From positions 4,075,501 through 4,139,500 of the forward strand of contig NZ_CP040710.1 in assembly GCF_005943945.1 (NCBI RefSeq): a DNA stretch of 64,000 bases, in the 5' to 3' direction. The translations under genes were made by a program, and so were the position numbers. Shown one piece after another: positions 63,073-64,000 of the stretch. Source of the stretch: Aggregatimonas sangjinii (GTDB lineage: Bacteria > Bacteroidota > Bacteroidia > Flavobacteriales > Flavobacteriaceae). Below the pieces are notes generated by a model. That model had not been told where the DNA came from. It did no database searches and saw nothing but the letters and a program-made list of their open reading frames with translations. Position 1 is the stretch's first letter. Each line of letters starts with the position of its first letter.

Positions 63073-63654
63073 ATGAAAACATATGCAATTTTCAAAATAG
63101 TTGGCCTTTCACTAATAACATGCTTCGCCTTGGCCTGCGAAAAAGATGGGGTAGAAGGCCCTGTTGGCCCGCAAGGGCCGCAGGGTGAACAGGGTGTCGC
63201 CGGACCGCAGGGCGAACCTGGAGAGGATGGGGAAGATGGGGAACCAGGGGCTGCCAACGTCACCTACTCCGATTGGATTCCTTCCGGGTTTGCGGAGAAT
63301 ATTGAATCAGGTACAGCCACATTCGCTATAGATGCCCCATTGCTAACCGATGAAATACGTAACGACGGGATTATCCTGATGTACGCCCGAAATGACGAAA
63401 GCAATACGATATACGGCATTCCGATAACGTTGGGTGTTTTTCAGGAAAGTTATTTTTTTAGAACACCACAGGCCGGGGAACTCGTCCTACGGATTCACTC
63501 CCTTGACGGAAGTAATATCGGTTCCACCTTTTTTGATGTCTACAGGTATGTTTTAATACCTAGAGGGACTACTACCGGTAAATCGGCTGTTGCGGAGGAT
63601 TATTCCGAAATGAGCTACGATGAGATTGCGGAACGCTTTCAAATTCCCGAATAG
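63073..63654 (+). CDS. Collagen-like lipoprotein (shorter paralogue)
   Basis: A 193-residue lipoprotein (signal ending FALAC) with a shorter Gly-X-Y stretch (about 27-60) and the same C-terminal domain: YSDWIPSGF near the start and MSYDEIAERFQIPE at the end. Tandem duplication is evident, with the collagen region free to vary in length. It is probably in the same operon. Confidence 0.9.
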   Translation: MKTYAIFKIVGLSLITCFALACEKDGVEGPVGPQGPQGEQGVAGPQGEPGEDGEDGEPGAANVTYSDWIPSGFAENIESGTATFAIDAPLLTDEIRNDGIILMYARNDESNTIYGIPITLGVFQESYFFRTPQAGELVLRIHSLDGSNIGSTFFDVYRYVLIPRGTTTGKSAVAEDYSEMSYDEIAERFQIPE

Positions 63655-63726
63655 TTACACGCACGCCCAGATGTTTATTCCACTGTAGATGCGTACCTCC
63701 ACCATCAGTTTTATGGAATACTATTT

Positions 63727-63750
63727 ATGAAAACAAAAAACTTGAAATAA
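63727..63750 (+). other. Seven-codon ORF (MKTKNLK) overlapping the Kelch-type gene start
   Basis: The small frame ends TAA at 63748-63750, sharing its last A with the next ATG (TAATG). Its sequence resembles the true start MKTKMK of the paralogue at 62328. It may couple translation or be a remnant of the duplicated 5' end. Confidence 0.35.
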
Positions 63751-64000
63751 TGAAATTGATAATAAAATTCTATTTTTTGATATTACTGCTTTCGTTTGCT
63801 TCCTGCAATAAGGAAACCATCGATGCCCAAGATGATGTCGATATTGGTAAAGCTGCTCTAAAATTCGATTTTGGAATCGAAAAAAAAACCTTAACAGCAA
63901 AAGAATGGACCAAAAGAGCCTCCCTAGACCCAAGATATGAACATACTTCCCTGGTATTCGACAACAAGATGTGGATAATCGGGGGGAGAGGCGATTCGGA
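63750..64000 (+). CDS. Kelch-type lipoprotein (5' part only)
   Basis: The window ends after 83 codons. Seen are a lipoprotein signal (LLLSFASC) and a first Kelch-like motif (WTKRASLDPRYEHTSLVF, then KMWIIGGRG). The complete protein is probably a secreted beta-propeller. It is likely the fourth gene of the serine protease/collagen-like operon. Confidence 0.7.
   Translation, partial: MKLIIKFYFLILLLSFASCNKETIDAQDDVDIGKAALKFDFGIEKKTLTAKEWTKRASLDPRYEHTSLVFDNKMWIIGGRGDS

Overview
The window looks like a piece of a Flavobacteriaceae (Bacteroidetes) chromosome, probably from a marine strain. The grounds are the moderate GC content, the many lipoprotein signals ending in short S-C or A-C lipoboxes, weak Shine-Dalgarno sequences, repeated Bacteroidetes-type -7 promoter boxes (TAnnTTTG), a hybrid two-component system with AraC output, and several families typical of the phylum (DUF2480, DUF3078, DUF4153, choice-of-anchor B, M1-ABC fusion). 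No rRNA, tRNA, CRISPR array, prophage or insertion sequence was recognised.

Layout. 1-11.7 kb: a partial DEAH helicase with C-terminal membrane segments, diverging from hemB; then a plus-strand run of serine hydrolase, CNNM/CBS protein, DNA methyltransferase, DUF4153 protein and PolB-like exonuclease; then an endonuclease/exonuclease/phosphatase protein and hflX. 11.9-17.1 kb: a parDE pair, then a four-gene minus-strand operon (histidine kinase, OmpR-type regulator, two secreted paralogues) flanked by three near-identical plus-strand promoter/small-transcript modules. 17.1-28.7 kb: the SUF iron-sulfur cluster region (sufA-B-C-D-S, then sufE, sufT, DUF2480, DUF3078), interrupted by a metallo-beta-lactamase-fold lipoprotein, a four-helix bundle protein, an outer-membrane protein, a pappalysin-type protease and a small lipoprotein. 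28.8-31.7 kb: two secreted beta-propeller lipoproteins and a damaged acidic small gene. 31.8-46.1 kb: thiL, an alpha/beta hydrolase, brnQ, an ABC ATPase with an ABC permease-M1 peptidase fusion divergent from a LytS/LytTR pair, an Xaa-Pro peptidase, an M28 peptidase, a cyclophilin and a glycine-rich membrane protein. 46.2-56.6 kb: a BNR/sortilin-like protein, a GyrI-like protein, a ThuA protein and a DUF2721 protein; an ankyrin/ankyrin-SHOCT/SUFU operon; and an aspartoacylase-like gene with rimK. 56.6-64 kb: a hybrid two-component regulator followed by a putative target operon of secreted serine protease, two collagen-like lipoproteins and a Kelch-type lipoprotein that runs off the window.

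Most interesting signals. (1) Three plus-strand modules at 12.69-12.95, 16.53-16.78 and 16.83-17.06 kb share one promoter grammar: TTCGTCG box, exactly 30 nt to a TTCACAACA-type repeat, a second repeat at 21-bp period, exactly 28 nt to a -7 box. Each drives a transcript of about 130-150 nt ending in an intrinsic terminator, and two encode 15-16 residue peptides beginning MNLTELQKL. They bracket the kinase/regulator operon and look like an undescribed small-RNA or micropeptide system. (2) The hybrid two-component gene and the downstream serine protease share GTTACATAT direct repeats at 21-bp period, each exactly 27 nt before a TAnnTTTG box. This defines a likely operator and links the regulator to a collagen-like/protease operon. 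(3) A GTTAACGG direct repeat at 11-bp period upstream of the kinase gene is a likely autoregulatory site for the OmpR-type regulator.
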